Below, in pieces: positions 63,096-64,000 of a stretch of DNA of 64,000 bases. The stretch's first letter is position 1; each line of letters begins with the position of its first letter. The notes beneath the pieces were generated by a model that did no database searches, had not been told where the DNA came from, and saw only the letters and a list, made by a program, of their open reading frames with translations. The DNA is from Phycisphaerales bacterium (lineage in GTDB: Bacteria; Planctomycetota; Phycisphaerae; Phycisphaerales; UBA1924). Position numbers and translations under genes: made by a program. The stretch is taken from assembly GCA_017642965.1 (NCBI GenBank), contig JAEPOJ010000022.1:1-64000 (forward strand), in the 5' to 3' direction.

Positions 63096-64000
63096 TCATT
63101 CGCGTGCGGCACGCGGATAAGACACCGGGGAACGGTACCCGTCGGCGTCGTAGGCGCGGACGCCGAAGAAGTAGTTGTCCTTGGAGAGCGGGATGGTGCC
63201 CTCGGTGACGTTGCCCACGTCCTGTGCCTCTTCCCACTGCGGGGCGCTGGTCTCGCGCCAGACGATCTCGTACCCGGCGACGTCCGCCTCGGGCGAGGCA
63301 TCCCAGCGCAGCGTGGTGTCGTTGGTCAACTCGGCCACGATGACGCGGGTGTTCTCGGGCGCGGAGGGCGCGTTGGTGAGGTGCACGAGCGTGAGCGCGT
63401 TGAGGCGGGTGACGTCGGCGAGGTAGTGCTCGTCGACGTACTCGGGGAGGTCGCCGTACTGCACGCCGTTCTCGACGCGAACGTCCTGGTGCTGGTGGTC
63501 GTAGTTCTCGTAGGTCTCGCAGAAGCGGATGGCGGCGAAGCCGAGCTCGTTGAACGGGGTGTGGTCGCCGCCGCGGAGGAAGCGGTCGGGGCGGTGGATG
63601 AGGCGCGGCTGCACGGTGGTCTTGTGCAGGTCGGCGACATCGGCGATGTAGCGTGCAAGCTGGCGTGAGGTCGAGTCGGACTCGGTGCCGTAGAGGCGCT
63701 TCCAGCGGACGGCGTTGCTGATCTCGGAATCGTCGAGCGTGATCATGGTGGCGGGGAGACCCTCGGAGAAGACGCGGATCTCCTTGGAGCCGTCCTGGCC
63801 ATCGAGCACGCCGGTGGGGTCGCCGACGGTGTCGTTGTTGAGCACGGCCACGATGTTCTTGCCGGCATCGAGCGCGTCCTGCGCGTGCATGCGGGCGCCG
63901 AAGAGTCCCTGCTCCTCGCCCGAGGTGGCCATGAGGACGACGGTGGCCTCGAGGGGTTCGCGTGCGAGGACGCGTGCGAGTTCGATCATGAGCGCGACGC
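63096..64000 (-). CDS. M28-family aminopeptidase with C-terminal fibronectin III-like domain, partial (N-terminus outside window)
   Basis: The frame stays open to the right edge, so the N-terminus is missing; codons before the ATG at 63989 continue the family motif (VALMIELARVLA), so this ATG is not the start. Zinc and catalytic residues: SGEEQGLFGA (Glu-Glu), NNDTVGDP (Asp) and HTPFNELGFAAIRF with the terminal His. A C-terminal domain of about 85 residues (ELTNDTTLRWDASPEADVAGYEIVWR) is fibronectin III-like. Family members are usually secreted aminopeptidases; the signal peptide cannot be seen here. The upstream gltA gene lies just downstream on the same strand. Confidence 0.85.
   Translation of the reverse strand, partial: VALMIELARVLAREPLEATVVLMATSGEEQGLFGARMHAQDALDAGKNIVAVLNNDTVGDPTGVLDGQDGSKEIRVFSEGLPATMITLDDSEISNAVRWKRLYGTESDSTSRQLARYIADVADLHKTTVQPRLIHRPDRFLRGGDHTPFNELGFAAIRFCETYENYDHQHQDVRVENGVQYGDLPEYVDEHYLADVTRLNALTLVHLTNAPSAPENTRVIVAELTNDTTLRWDASPEADVAGYEIVWRETSAPQWEEAQDVGNVTEGTIPLSKDNYFFGVRAYDADGYRSPVSYPRAARE

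Noticed and set aside
62974-63237. N-terminal extension of gltA
   Set aside because: Arg/Gly-rich translation unlike citrate synthase, overlapping the end of the M28 gene; ATG 62973 has a ribosome-binding site and the normal family start.

Overview
The window looks like chromosomal DNA of a planctomycete, most likely class Phycisphaerae. The reasons are: two exported proteins ending in near-identical PEP-CTERM-type tails (24202-24948 and 48383-49033); two exported proteins ending in paired Ca-loop, dockerin-like segments (5162-8140 and 30454-31458); a pseudopilin with the planctomycete-style C-terminal 'FDGHVEYL' signature; a secretin with its own lipoprotein signal; and many secreted peptidases. 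The sequence is GC-rich, coding-dense and mostly housekeeping in character. I see no phage, insertion sequence, CRISPR array, integrase or transposase. The taxonomic call is inference; no 16S rRNA gene is present.

Layout. 1-4925: a partial gene, a secretin and an MsbA-type ABC exporter (minus strand, overlapping stop/start). 5162-11328: a large kexin-like secreted protease, fumarase, and a secreted transglutaminase-fold protein. 11368-21150: a minus-strand block with adenylate kinase, EF-G, and an apparent operon ispH-rlmN-YwaF-like membrane protein-WecA/MraY-like transferase-O-antigen-ligase-like protein. 21272-26487: secreted endo/exonuclease-phosphatase, a small anchored protein plus pseudopilin, a PEP-CTERM protein and an M20 peptidase. 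26510-33974: an exported membrane protein coupled to an ABC ATPase, a dockerin-like protein and a prolyl oligopeptidase. 34027-40571: a class V aminotransferase, an MBL-fold hydrolase divergent from a cardiolipin synthase, a domain-swapped heptose kinase/adenylyltransferase and a GT2 glycosyltransferase. 40634-44048: reductive pyrimidine catabolism (dihydropyrimidine dehydrogenase, dihydropyrimidinase, beta-ureidopropionase). 44266-49424: two tandem M14 carboxypeptidase-family proteins (one apparently catalytically dead), a DUF2256/DUF3253 protein, a second PEP-CTERM protein and tRNA-Gly(CCC). 49521-58287: an eight-gene MoxR-DUF58-Bat operon whose cistrons nearly all overlap by four bases. 58479-64000: DUF3467 protein, tRNA-Leu(CAA), trigger factor, two zinc-ribbon membrane proteins, citrate synthase and a partial M28 peptidase.

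How it fits together: central metabolism (fumarase, citrate synthase, adenylate kinase) and translation or folding genes (EF-G, RlmN, trigger factor, tRNAs) are interspersed with an envelope programme. That programme covers lipid-linked sugar transfer, glycan ligation, heptose activation, cardiolipin synthesis, secretin and pseudopilin, ABC export and the Bat complex, plus a set of secreted hydrolases.

The observations most worth following are in the hunt list: a kexin-like protease whose catalytic Asp appears to be Glu; a dead M14 paralogue in tandem with an intact one; a Cys-less transglutaminase-fold protein; a heptose bifunctional enzyme with inverted domains; a PreA without its ferredoxin domain; a trigger factor with an unrecognisable PPIase domain; and a secretin with a C-terminal extension of about 300 residues. 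I do not find a clearly new multi-gene defence or mobile system. All residue numbers are hand-counted from the stated starts; no database search was run.
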